NCBI GenBank assembly: GCA_010909165.1
Contig: MU008166.1
Coordinates: 1,736,001-1,800,000 of the forward strand
Direction of reading: 5' to 3'
DNA from: Anthoceros angustus
Lineage: Eukaryota; Streptophyta; Anthocerotopsida; Anthocerotales; Anthocerotaceae
Length of the DNA stretch: 64,000 nucleotides
A program made the position numbers and the translations under genes. Position 1 is the first letter of the stretch, and the number at the start of each line of letters is the position of its first letter. A model generated the notes under the pieces. That model was not told the DNA's origin and did no database searches. It saw only the letters and a program-made list of their open reading frames with translations. This document shows, piece by piece, positions 33,078 through 44,092 of this stretch.

Positions 33078-36000
33078 CTATAAGGTTAGGGAGACTTGAT
33101 GGAAGCTATGGTCGAGGGCGAAGCGATGCAAGCCCGCCTTGAGGACGCGAGTGCCGTCGGCGGCGACGGTGCTGAGATGGTGGCACGGGCGAATGGTGAA
33201 GGCGTGGTGCGCCGTGCTGCCTGCGGCGACGTGCAGGCGTTCCAATCCTACCAGCTCCTTCAAGGGCGCGTGGTTGGCGCCCGCGGCGGGCGACCGCGTG
33301 AAGAGCAGCGCGGTGTAGCTCCCGTCCCTGGTTCCATTGTTGCTCACCTGCACGTGCAGCTGGAAGCTAGGCGGCTCTAGATCTGCGTCGGCATCGCCGA
33401 GCCCAGAGCAGCGCAGCAGCCGGGAGCTGGATTTTCGGTGGCCAGGAGCAGCTGCAGCCAGAGTGAAGGTGGCGGGCGAGCGCTCTGGCAAGAAGGCAGG
33501 CTGGAAGGTCTGGCTGTGGTAGCCCTGGATCCCGTGCCCGAAATCGTACACGGTGACGCCGGTGTAGAAGCGGTAAGTCCTGCCGGGGTAGTTGGTTGCC
33601 GGGTCGGGCCGCATGTTCATGTTTGTCATGTCCACAGTTTCCGACAGCTGCTCGGGGTACCAGGTCACGGGGAGTCGCCCACCTGCAGCAGGGCCATGCA
33701 CGGATGTTGGTCCATGGACGGATGGATGGATGGATGTGCATTTGTGCGTGCATGGAGCATGGGAATGGCAGGAAAGATTACTGGGGCTGTGGTGGCCGAA
33801 GAGGATCTCTGCCAGAGCCTGCCCTCCTGACTGGCCGGGGTAGCCCACCCACAGGATGCTCTCGATGCGGGCGTCCTGCTTGGCGAACGTGACGTCCAGC
33901 GGCCCGCCACACATGAGGACCAGCACCACGCGCTTGCCTGCTGCTGCTGCTGCGGTGGCAGAATCCTCCACCAGCTTCTGCTGGTTTGAGGGAAGCAGGA
34001 GGGAGGTCCTGTCCCGATCCTCCGCCTCCCTGCCGCTATCCAAGCCCACCACGACCACTGCCACATCGCTTCGTCCTGCTGTTGCAGCTGCCTTGCTGAT
34101 TCCCGAGTCGTCCGCGCACACCACGTTTGCGCAGCCTGGCGTGAAGGTCACTTGGGCGTACGCTTCCAGGCCCTGCTGCGGGGACACGTACTTGCAAGGA
34201 GCGCCTGCATGCATATGCCAGACACATTAATCGTCCACTACGTCACCCAGGATTTCACACGCTGCAAGGAGCGCGCGGATTGCATTGCAGCTGAGCAAAT
34301 CTTACCATGATAGTTTCCGAGCATTGCGTCTGTGGCGTTGCCGTGTGGGCCGATGAGAGCCACGGATTTGACGCCGGTGAGAGGGAGCAGGTTATTCGAG
34401 TTCTCGAGAAGGACGATGCCTTGCCTGGCTGCATCCAGCGCCAGCTCTTGGTGCTCCAGGTGCAGATGGCCTTAACCCCCAGGTTGCCGTAATCCAGGGT
34501 GGCGGGATCGCCGTCGAACAGTCTCAGCCGCATGCGGGTGGTGAAGAGGCTGCTCAGGGCTCCGTCGATAGTGGACTCATTCACCTTGCCTGTTTCCACC
34601 GCTCCTACGGCGTTCTCTTGGAAGTAGGTGCCGCAGTCAAGATTTAGGCCGGCGTGCAGTGCGGCTGCCACTGTGTCCTCTGGCGTTTGGGTGTAGTTGT
34701 AGCTGTCGTGGATTATCCCAACAGCATTGCAATCAGATACAATGTACCTGCAGGCACAACACACATGTATCAAAACAGACCTGCTTACAGTGACTTGTGT
34801 CATCAGGACTCGGTGTGATGTCCAAGCATGTCACTGGACTATGCAAATGTCAGATAGTCGAATCCACTGGGTCTCAGGAGGTGATACAATAACACGTGCA
34901 GAGCAGACTGTACTCTCACCCACTAAGCCGCCAGTCTTGCGCAACTTTTCCGGTAAGAAGGTTGTAATCTGCACACATGGGGACTCCATTGAGAGAGTTG
35001 TAGGAGCACATGACGCTGGCCGCATGGCCTTCCTCAACGCACCCTTTGAAGGAACATTGTAGGTGTCTTCAAGATCCTGGGCAGTAACCTACAACTCGCA
35101 TGCCCAGCGTACATGAATGTTTCTTCATGCATGTCATGAACCAACTTCAATGCTGTTCAAAGCCTGCATACAATCCTGCTGCACAGAAGTGGCAATCAAA
35201 CGCTTACCACAGCATTGAAGTGGTATCGGGACACGTCCTTCCAATGATCCAAATCATACGCCGTGAAATGCTTACAGCACGCAGACGTCTTGAGATAGTG
35301 GGGTGCTGCCACCTTCTTCCACCCTTTTTCACCCGGCCATGCCGTGAGGGAACTGGGGATCGGAATCAGACGGTTGGTCAAGCCCCTCCCTTGCAGGCCC
35401 GCACGTAGCTTCTGGCATACTGAATTCATACGAGGATCCTCCCAGGCGTCTCCTGCCCTCCTGACTGGCCGGGTAGCCCACCCACAGGATGCTCTCGATG
35501 CGGGCGTCCTGCTTGGCGAACGTGACGTCCAGCGGCCCGCCACACATGAGGACCAGCACCACGCGCTTGCCTGCTGCTGCTGCGGTGGCAGAATCCTCCA
35601 CCAGCTTCTGCTGGTTTGAGGGAAGCAGGAGGGAGGTCCTGTCGATCCTCCGCCTCCCTGCCGCTATCCAAGCCCACCACGACCACTGCCACATCGCTTC
35701 GTCCTGCTGTTGCAGCTGCCTTGCTGATTCCCGAGTCGTCCGCGCACACCACGTTTGCGCAGCCTGGCGTGAAGGTCACTTGGGCGTACGCTTCCAGGCC
35801 CTGCTGCGGGGACACGTACTTGCAAGGAGCGCCTGCATGCATATGCCAGACACATTAATCGTCCACTACGTCACCCAGGATTTCACACGCTGCAAGGAGC
35901 GCGCGGATTGCATTGCAGCTGAGCAAATCTTACCATGATAGTTTCCGAGCATTGCGTCTGTGGCGTTGCCGTGTGGGCCGATGAGAGCCACGGATTTGAC

Positions 36001-37727
36001 GCCGGTGAGAGGGAGCAGGTTATTCGAGTTCTCGAGAAGGACGATGCCTTGCCTGGCTGCATCCAGCGCCAGCTCTTGGTGCTCCAGGTGCAGATGGCCT
36101 TAACCCCCAGGTTGCCGTAATCCAGGGTGGCGGGATCGCCGTCGAACAGTCTCAGCCGCATGCGGGTGGTGAAGAGGCTGCTCAGGGCTCCGTCGATAGT
36201 GGACTCATTCACCTTGCCTGTTTCCACCGCTCCTACGGCGTTCTCTTGGAAGTAGGTGCCGCAGTCAAGATTTAGGCCGGCGTGCAGTGCGGCTGCCACT
36301 GTGTCCTCTGGCGTTTGGGTGTAGTTGTAGCTGTCGTGGATTATCCCAACAGCATTGCAATCAGATACAATGTACCTGCAGGCACAACACACATGTATCA
36401 AAACAGACCTGCTTACAGTGACTTGTGTCATCAGGACTCGGTGTGATGTCCAAGCATGTCACTGGACTATGCAAATGTCAGATAGTCGAATCCACTGGGT
36501 CTCAGGAGGTGATACAATAACACGTGCAGAGCAGACTGTACTCTCACCCACTAAGCCGCCAGTCTTGCGCAACTTTTCCGGTAAGAAGGTTGTAATCTGC
36601 ACACATGGGGACTCCATTGAGAGAGTTGTAGGAGCACATGACGCTGGCCGCATGGCCTTCCTCAACGCACCCTTTGAAGGGAACATTGTAGGTGTCTTCA
36701 AGATCCTGGGCAGTAACCTACAACTCGCATGCCCAGCGTACATGAATGTTTCTTCATGCATGTCATGAACCAACTTCAATGCTGTTCAAAGCCTGCATAC
36801 AATCCTGCTGCACAGAAGTGGCAATCAAACGCTTACCACAGCATTGAAGTGGTATCGGGACACGTCCTTCCAATGATCCAAATCATACGCCGTGAAATGC
36901 TTACAGCACGCAGACGTCTTGAGATAGTGGGGTGCTGCCACCTTCTTCCACCCTTTTTTCACCCGGCCATGCCGTGAGGGGAACTGGGGATCGGAATCAG
37001 ACGGTTGGTCAAGCCCCTCCCCTTGCAGGCCCCGCACGTAGCTTCTGGCATACTCGGAATTCATACGAGGATCCTCCCCGGGCGTCTCCTGCCCTCTCCC
37101 CCACCTCGGATCCCGGAAAATGTTGATGTTGGGACTCCAATACGTGAGCCCACTTCTCCCCAAATTGTGCATGGCTCGCCCTTCCGTGGAAACAGCCTAC
37201 CCACAGCAACACAAGCGTATCAATCCCAACTTGTCACAACATTTCCAACAGCACAACTAGCAACCACAATGTAGCACTGCCGAGCATCCAGTGACAAAAC
37301 CCACCTGCCCGATTTGATACCACAGCGTTGCATTCAAAGATGCAGCCGTGAGAATGACTTGCGGGAAGCTGGTAGCCCTGGGCACCTTTCCTCCGAACGT
37401 GACCCCAGGGCTGTATCCCACGCCGTGCAGGGCCTCCGACCACCACTCGTGCTGCGGGATACCCAGCCGCGAAATGGCGGGCGCGCTGTTGCCCAGCTGC
37501 CGCGCCTTCTCTTCCAAGGTGAGCCGGCTCACCAGATCCTTCACCCGCTCCTCGATCTGGAGCGAAGTATCGCAAAACGGCAACGCTGAAGCGCCTGGGT
37601 TCGAGGCAGGATCGCACGCGAAGGCCGGCTTCGCATCAAACTCCTCAACGCTGCTTCCCACAAGCTGTAGCCATATGACCACGAGTAAAACCAATGTGCT
37701 ACCTTTGCCACAACTCCTCCAAGCCAT
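33078..37727 (-). CDS. GH3 beta-D-xylosidase / alpha-L-arabinofuranosidase, with internal duplication and frameshift
   Basis: Secreted glycosidase removing xylose or arabinose from xylan/arabinan side chains. Using one copy of each exon: 37727-37305, 37196-36837, 36717-36548, 36375-35934 (or its copy 34747-34306), 34204-33782 and 33682-33078, about 807 residues, normal for plant BXL. A signal peptide (about 1-28) precedes the GH3 N-domain: [44 protein letters not shown], then Y-I-V-S-D-C with the nucleophile Asp. The C-domain has G-G-P-L-D-V and G-R-L-P-V-T-W-Y-P. Exon 4 lacks one base near T-C-T-(x)-E-H-Q in both copies (about 36090 and 34462). A 1.63-kb duplication repeats part of exon 2 to part of exon 5. 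As written it is not a simple intact gene. Confidence 0.85.
33827..35460 (-). repeat. Internal tandem duplication of the xylosidase gene, unit 1
   Basis: Contains exon 5' part, exon 4', exon 3' and part of exon 2'. About 34200-35040 is identical to 35830-36670. From about 35040 to the junction there are many one- or two-base losses. Confidence 0.9.
35461..37096 (-). repeat. Internal tandem duplication of the xylosidase gene, unit 2
   Basis: The junction lies within CCTGCCCTC (35452-35460), which also occurs at both parental ends (33818-33826 and 37088-37096). The first roughly 190 bp after the junction again have short deletions relative to unit 1. Confidence 0.9.
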
Positions 37728-37792
37728 GTTTGCTGCACTGGATGCTCTACATGCTTCACCAAAAAATATCTACAATGCCCACCTGTGTATAC

Positions 37793-37800
37793 CTATATAG
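37793..37800 (-). promoter_or_regulatory. TATA box of the xylosidase gene
   Basis: CTATATAG on the minus strand about 65 bp before the ATG at 37727. Confidence 0.6.
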
Positions 37801-38400
37801 CCTTCATCTCATCTTCTTTAAATTATTTTATAATTTTTCTCTTTAAAATTTTGAGTGATATACATTTTCCGTGGGGTGGAGTGTCATAATAATAAGACTA
37901 CATGACTCTCCACACACTTTGGTTACCATGTCTGGCCTTTATAATGGGCCCAACTGTAAACACATCAATCACTAGGATACTTGAATGATAAACTTTTATG
38001 CTACAGCACAATTGGATGGTGTGTACTGGAATGCTTTACCTGTTTTTATTACTCTTGTATAATTTACTTGAATACTTGAATGCTCACACTCTTTGTTGGA
38101 GATGGTCTGAATGGTTTGCGTGTCCTTCCTATCCTAAAATATGAGGTACTGCAACAATAAGCTAAAAATAAATAAAATATAACATAATAAAATACTTTTA
38201 TATTATAAGAGAAAACATAAAATAATATAAATTATCAGCAAGCAGCTAACAAAAAGAGAGAGGCACTTTGGATGGTGTGTGTCCTTGGCACGCAAAAGGC
38301 ATAATAATCGGCGACAGACTTGGATGGTGTGGCTGTACCCGAAGCGACACTGGGATGGTGTGCTTGTCCTTGGTAGGTACCCTGAAGACGGGCACGGCAG
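37801..38400. other. AT-rich intergenic DNA
   Basis: No gene recognised. A loose repeat of GGATGGTGTG occurs at about 38014, 38271, 38319 and 38351. Confidence 0.5.
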
Positions 38401-38418
38401 AAAGTGGCCGAAGACGAG

Positions 38419-38615
38419 CGTTGCAAACGGTTCATGGAAGCGGGTGTTGGATGCGTTGCCTGGAAGAGAGTTCATGGCAGACACTTGGAGTTTGGTTATT
38501 GCATGTTGCACTTGACTTTTCGGGAGTGAATTGGTGGTTTGGGCAACTTCAAGGAAGGTGGTGAATCTGCTCGAACGCTTGGACAAGAGAAGAGCCCGCT
38601 GTCGTGACATCTGCA
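38419..38615 (+). repeat. ~200-bp direct repeat, left copy flanking the PPR-fragment cassette
   Basis: Matches 40564-40770 in the same orientation (GTTCATGGAAGC...CTGTCGTGACAT). Together they bracket the segmental duplicate that carries the PPR pseudogene. Confidence 0.85.
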
Positions 38616-38672
38616 CATCGGAAACGACAGAACCGCGGACAATGTCCCGGAATCAGAGCGCCAGCATCTACA

Positions 38673-40556
38673 AGGCGGAAAAGCCAGTGTCATGACACCT
38701 CCCTGGATCTCTCCTCCACGCAATCGGCATGCTGCTGTTGAACGAGCAAGGTACAAAGATATCGATCACCAGTCAGCTGGGTCGTACTTGAACTTCCATG
38801 AGGTCCACAAAATATTCTAGGCAAGGCCACACTCCGCTTGCCTTGCCTAGGATATGATTTCCCAGGTCCCTGAGATCTCCCACCCTTCTGAGTGCGGTGC
38901 CGATTCACAATTTGAAAACATGTACATGTATTGTGATGAGTTCATCCCGTATAGTAATAGCGGACTGGGTGAAATCTCCCACCCTTCTGGGTTTGCCTCC
39001 TGTATGCTTGATAGAACTGAGTCTTAAGAGAAAACTCTATAGACAATCCATTCCAAAGTTTAGGCACATTTTTACAGGACTTGAGGTTCAGGACTGGGAG
39101 CAGACGTGAGGTTTGAGAAGCCAAATTTACTGCTATATGTTTGGAGCAAACAAGGGTGTATTGTACACATGTACAACTCTTACATTCATGAGACGGAACG
39201 TTGGGCAACGCGCCGGCTCAATAGTTCCATCTACAAAAGCTAGGCTGCAGCAACAAACAAGGGTGGATTATACACAGGTGGAACTGTTACATTCATGAGA
39301 CGGATCGTTGGGAAACGTGCAGGCTCATTCGTTTCCTGCCTATGCTGAAGCAATTTTCGGAAAAGGATCAACGGCATCCGGGTGGAAAGCATTCGTCTCT
39401 CCTGGCCTGGATCCCAGGCTGTAGAATGCAAAGTGCTCGGGGTTCCAGGCGCTGGTGTCCATGTGACATATGACCACGATCTTGGCGAGGACGCCTTCCT
39501 TCTCTGTGAATTCCAGTGACCCCATCTTTCTCTATGGACGCCCTTCTCTCTCTCGGAATATATAGGCAGCTCCCGTCTCAAAGCCCAAGAATCAAGTAGA
39601 CTAATTGTCTGGTTTGACGGCGGTAAGTCCCCAAGATCAAACGCAGCATGTGGATGTGGCCTTTGTGACTTTGTAGCTACATATGTAAGATGTGCCACGC
39701 CGGCATGGACGCATCAAGTCATGTTTCTCCAGCCCTCCTGTGACCAGCAAAGTTTTACCAGCAAAGTTCAGGCATGTATGTACTTCGCAGCACTTATTTC
39801 GCTACGTTGTCAGATTTTGGGCTTCCAGACCCATCTCTGTGTTTTCTTTTTGCTAATGTCAACATACTTCAAAATCTCCTCCCTTTGGAAGGCAAACACC
39901 GGCGCCACAACCTGCAGCTTAGCTTTCGCGATACCCGTGATGGGTCCAGATGTGGCTTATCCTTCTTTCTTCGTTTTGGAAAACGCCTGACACAGCCTTT
40001 CACTTAAGCTTGCTTGATGTTGTGGATGCTTCTCATCCCCAATCAAGAAACTGTGCACCAGTCCTTCCTTGTCAGTCCACCAGCTCTGACCTGGCTGCTT
40101 CCATGCCCTGATCCTTTTTCTCCTGGCCTGCATCTTTTGTGCCCGCTGCTGCATCTGAGCGCTGGTGTTTATGTTTGACATCAATACATATGCTGCAGGG
40201 TCTTTCTTGTCTAGCTTCACTGCTTCATTGAAAGCATGGAGTCGTACTTAAACGTTGCCGCACATTCGACAAGCACCCAACAGTGTGTGCCAGATTGCAG
40301 CATTGGGCTGTAACGGCATTCTGCTTACTAAACATAGTGCCTCATGCACTTTTCCTGCGCGGCCCAGGAGATCCACCATGCATGTGTGGTGATTTTCCAT
40401 GGGAACTAGGCCGTAGTCTCTGCTCATTGCCTCAAAGTGCTCCCGCCCCTCCATCACCAATCCTGTATGACTACAAACTGTCAGTACACTGAGGAATGTG
40501 ATACCGTCTGCTGCATGCCATCCTGTTTCATTTTCTGGACCAACTCAAAGACCACT
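38673..40556. repeat. Segmental duplication, second copy (with TE empty site)
   Basis: Counterpart of 25894-27297. Its left end reads CCAGCATCTACAAGGCGG at about 38661-38678, which is exactly the sequence interrupted by the copia element at 20805-25893 with one copy of TCTAC. Confidence 0.88.
39957..40556 (-). pseudogene. PPR C-terminal fragment (pseudogene)
   Basis: Homologous to the last roughly 200 residues of the 1637-residue PPR protein. Frames at 40460-40248 (M-V-D-L-L-G-R-A-G-K-V-H-E-A, P-N-A-A-I-W-H-T-L-L-G-A-C-R-M) and 40220-39957 (K-K-D-P-A-A-Y-V-L-M-S-N-I, P-G-Q-S-W-W-T) are split by a stop/frameshift near 40245. Homology stops at about 40556, so all the PPR cycles upstream are missing and no start is preserved. 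A truncated duplicate with no expected function. Confidence 0.88.
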
Positions 40557-40563
40557 ATGCGGG

Positions 40564-40770
40564 GCGTTGCAATCGGGACTGCAGGTTCATGGAAGCAGGT
40601 GTTGGATGCGTTTCCTCGTAGAGAGTTCATTGCAGACACTTGGAGTTTGGTTATTGCATTCTGCACCTAACTTTGCGGGAGTGAAGTGGTGGTTTGGGAA
40701 ACTTGAAGAAAAGAGGTGAATCTGCTCGAACGCTTGGACAAGAGAAGAGCCCACTGTCGTGACATATGCA
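40564..40770 (+). repeat. ~200-bp direct repeat, right copy flanking the PPR-fragment cassette
   Basis: Partner of 38419-38615, same orientation, about 85-90 percent alike by eye. Confidence 0.85.
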
Positions 40771-40989
40771 GTGCTGATTCCAAGTCGGAGATAGCACTGG
40801 GTGAATCGTGATGCGCCAAAAGAGATCCATGCATGCGGGGTTTGCACTTTCGATGCTCAGGAGGTCTGGTAGCTTCCTCAAAGGCCCGGGCCCATCCATC
40901 TCCCTTCGCTTCAGCAAGCAAGCGATCGCTGTTTAGCAGGTGGAGGGGTTTGAGCCATCAATCTCTTTTGGCTTCGGAAAAGCAAGCGA

Positions 40990-41060
40990 GCAAAAAGTAT
41001 CTAATATACAGGCCAGGGGCCCAGCCCAACGAGCTTCGTCAGCTACGGTAAGCAAGCCAG
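40990..41060. repeat. Dispersed repeat, partial copy 1
   Basis: CTAATATACAGGCCAGGGGCCCAG-like block followed by ACGAGCTTCGT and GGTAAGCAAGC. Related copies at about 41280-41480 and 43070-43255. Confidence 0.7.
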
Positions 41061-41279
41061 CACCTGGTCTTCCTGCTGGATCAGGGTTCAGGTGCCACTA
41101 ACAGACTTGGCCCTCAATGCAGTGTCTGAGCAGGAAAGGGAAGAGGCTCTGTGTGGACATGCAGAGAAGCTGGCCTTGGCATATTGTCTGCACCAAGCAT
41201 TAGTGTTGCATGATTGGGGCATGCATTTCCGAGCTTGAAAGATTAGGTTCCTAGTTTGATAATAATCTTATCCGTAGTT

Positions 41280-41480
41280 GCCTAAGGGAGCCAGTGGGCA
41301 AAAGGGATAGAAGGTGACAATTCCAGTGCCCAGTTCACCATGTGGCCTCTAATTTATTAGGTATTCTAGTCTAGTATTATCCAGGTGGCTATGCAGGTAT
41401 CCAAGAGGTATACAGTCTAATATACAGGGCCAGGGGCCGCAGCCCAACGAGATTGGTAAGCAAGCGAGCCCCTAGCCGGC
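41280..41480. repeat. Dispersed repeat, copy 2
   Basis: Same ~180-bp family: a CAGTGCCCAGTTCACCA...TTATTAGGTATTCTAGTCT part and the AATATACAGG...CCCAACGAG tail. Confidence 0.7.
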
Positions 41481-41962
41481 TCAAGGCCAACGGTCTCCAT
41501 GAGCGTCCGTAGGAACGCCGGTAGGTTATCCTAGCTTGTAGTTTTATCTATGACTTGCCGTCATGAGAACTCGGTAAGAAATCTATTATAGTTCCACGAC
41601 GGAATTTCTGTCATGGACTTGGTACTTAACGAGGAAAAGAAGATTTTATTATTAAAAAGAGATGAGAAAAAAAATTTATTATAAAAGAGAGATGAAAAAA
41701 AATCAATCCACCCCAAAAACAAAGGGGGAAATCCAAAGAAGGGCACCATGTCCGGGGACTATTCCACGATCACCCATTTCAAAACTATCAACAAAAAAAG
41801 GCCTACTTACCACCCGAAACCCTTATGGTTCGGATATGAAAAGACCTACTTACCACGGGTGTCGACCTGGTACTTAACAACTTATACCACTAAGGGCATC
41901 CACTCCCTTTCAAGCATCCCGTTCGATCTGGGCGTAGGATGGTTAACAGCTGCGTTTAAGCC

Positions 41963-42191
41963 ATATAGAAGAAGAAGAAGAATTTTATTTAAGTCCACTA
42001 AGGACGGATTTTCGTCATGGGACTTGGTACTTAAAAACTTGTACCATGGTGTATCTAAGTTACTGGCACCAAGGGCATCCACTCTCTTTAGGCACGCCAT
42101 CTAAGTACCGATCTAAGCTCAGGATGCTTAATCACGGCGTTCTTATAAATGTGTGTCCAAATGGCTTAGTTGGCCTAAGCCATTTGGACAC
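41963..42191. mobile_element. Relative of the 32.6-kb fold-back element
   Basis: Shares about 200 bp with 32640-32850, from the AAG run through TCCACTAAGGACGGATT to TAAATGTGTGTCC. It ends in a perfect hairpin: 17-bp arms at 42153-42169 and 42175-42191 around a 5-nt loop. A damaged fragment with similar motifs lies at 41540-41900. Confidence 0.7.
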
Positions 42192-42260
42192 GTATAACCA
42201 TGGGAAATTCATGAGCTTTAAACCTGATGTATACTAATTTAAAACTTGAATGAACATGGA

Positions 42261-42332
42261 GTCGTTGTAGTATAGTGGTGAGTATTCCCGCCTGTCACGC
42301 GGGTGACCCGGGTTCGATCCCCGGCAACGGCG
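42261..42332 (+). tRNA. tRNA-Asp (anticodon GTC)
   Basis: 72-nt cloverleaf: acceptor GTCGTTG pairs with CAACGGC before discriminator G. D-loop TAGTATAGTGGT is the A box, anticodon GTC at 42294-42296 in the loop CTGTCAC, and T-arm GGTTCGATCC is the B box. No intron. It closely matches the universally conserved plant nuclear tRNA-Asp. Confidence 0.97.
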
Positions 42333-42407
42333 TCTTGCATGTAGATTATTTGGTGTTTTGGAGAGAAAAACTTGCTGCGGAACTTGTTCGAACTGCAGCA
42401 CCTGAGG

Positions 42408-42545
42408 CTGGACAATCAAGAAATGCGAAACGGTGGGATGCACTATTTGTGTGCTGGACAATCAAGAGATGCGAAACGGTGGGATGCACTATTTGTGGGC
42501 TGGACAATCAAGAGATGCGAAACGGTGGGATGCACTAATTGTGGG
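42408..42545. repeat. 46-bp tandem repeat, three copies
   Basis: CTGGACAATCAAGAGATGCG starts at 42408, 42454 and 42500 with almost no differences. Confidence 0.92.
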
Positions 42546-42574
42546 AATGTGGCTTCATCATTGATGGAAAATGG

Positions 42575-42785
42575 GAATAAATTTCAAACGAAATTTATTC
42601 ATGAATCAGAGACATCAATAGTACAACATGATGGAACATGTAATTTTTTTAAACGAAATTTATTCACCAATTGGAAAGACATCAATAGTACAACATGATG
42701 GAACATGTAAATTTTTTAAACGAAATTTATTCACCAATTGGAAATGGAACCAGAGACATCAATAGTACAACATGATGGAACGTGA
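42575..42785. repeat. ~65-75-bp tandem repeat, three copies
   Basis: Unit AAACGAAATTTATTCACC...GACATCAATAGTACAACATG, three copies; the outer copies have a few extra bases. Confidence 0.88.
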
Positions 42786-43069
42786 CTTTACATGCAAATT
42801 TTGTGTTTTGAGAGCGTGCGTGATGCATAGCTAAATAGTTGATGTCCGACATCGATAGTTTGTTGATGCATGTACGCTGCAGGCGTGTTTGAGAGCCGCT
42901 GAATTCCAATCTTATTGGCAAACAAGTGTAAAGTACAAAGGTTCATATGCAAGCTGCGACTGCAGCTATACCGGCAGCTGCTCACACAAGTTCGATTCCA
43001 ACGCAAATGTGCTGCTGTTGTAACATTTTTAGTCCCAATCCAAAGTGCGAGCCCTAGAGGTGAGTGATC

Positions 43070-43255
43070 GTGAGTGGGAAAAGGCATGGGGATGGCATTT
43101 CCAGTGCACAGGTCACCACATTGGCTTGTGATTTATTAAATATCCTAGTCTCCTAATATTTTTGTACAAGTGATTATGTATTGTACATAATATACAGGAC
43201 TAGGGGCCTAGCCCGACGAGCTTCGTTAGCGACGGTAAGCAACCCAGTCAGCACT
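43070..43255. repeat. Dispersed repeat, copy 3
   Basis: Diverged copy of the 41280-41480 family, ending in AATATACAGG and CCCGACGAGCTTCGTTAG. Confidence 0.7.
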
Positions 43256-43502
43256 CGACAGAATTCAGGACTTTGGCTATATGCCTAGCATCTTGGTGAA
43301 TTGGCATAAGACTAAGATGCTATGCCTCTTGCTCGAAAAAGTTCCTCTGGCTAAGGTTTCAACAACCTTTGATGAGTGGTGGTGGCCAAAATGAGGACGA
43401 GAGAGTCTCCATCCTCACAGGCCCTTATTCAACACTGTTCGGGGAGAGGTATACCACAATCTCATTTATGCCATTTGCCAGAAACAAGGTCATGGTAATA
43501 GA

Positions 43503-43764
43503 TGTAAGGGTATTAAAGCCCAATGTACTTAGACTAATACACTTAGTCTAAGTTAGGTGTCAGTTAAGTATCATTAGTTTAGCTGAAGCTAATCACTAGG
43601 AAGCTTCTTGTGCTCCTTCCTAGTGGCTTCTTGTGGAGCTTCCTAGGGAGCCCTGTTGGAGGATATAAATACCATCAGAGCCTCATCTCAATGTGAGAGA
43701 GTTACACTTGCCTCCTCCTCTCCTCTCCCCTTTCCACCATCATGGGCTGCCACACGATCCTTCA
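43503..43764 (+). repeat. 5' LTR of the 43.5-kb copia element
   Basis: 262 bp with TATAAATA near 43664-43671 and a TC-rich R/U5 part. The longer TCAGTTAAGTATCATTAG section distinguishes it from the 253-bp 3' LTR. Confidence 0.93.
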
Positions 43765-43784
43765 ACTGGTCTCTAACATTGTCA

Positions 43785-44092
43785 AAAACAGTGTACTTCA
43801 ATGTGAAAGATAAGACCACAAGTTACGGAATGTGGCAGAAGCTGAGTGACCTGTATGAGAAGCAAAGTGCGGCTTCTCAGGTGTATTGGTTGAAACAACT
43901 GGTGGACTTGAAGATGAAGGAAGGGACGAGGATGTCCGATCATCTGAATGATTTCAATACCATTTTCAGCTCTCATCTCAAGGTATCACATTCCGAGATT
44001 AGTGAGAGCTATGTTTACATTGGTCACATTACGGAGAGTTGGGACACCTTTCGTATAAACGAGTACGCCTTGCTAGTGGTCTTACCATTGTA
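43785..44092 (+). pseudogene. Copia gag, first copy (UBN2-type)
   Basis: Contains S-Y-G-M-W-Q-K-L-S-D-L-Y-E-K-Q-S, the L-K-M-K-E-G-T-R-M-S-D-H-L-N-D-F region and the E-S-W-D-T-F block. The zinc-knuckle sequence follows at about 44232-44290 but in another frame and with a lost base. Non-functional as written. Confidence 0.85.

Noticed and set aside
33096-36768. Plus-strand ORFs over the xylosidase gene
   Set aside because: Antisense to well-supported GH3 exons; duplicated only because the gene segment is duplicated.
42408-42545. CRISPR-like array
   Set aside because: 46-bp units are directly tandem with no spacers; eukaryotic context.
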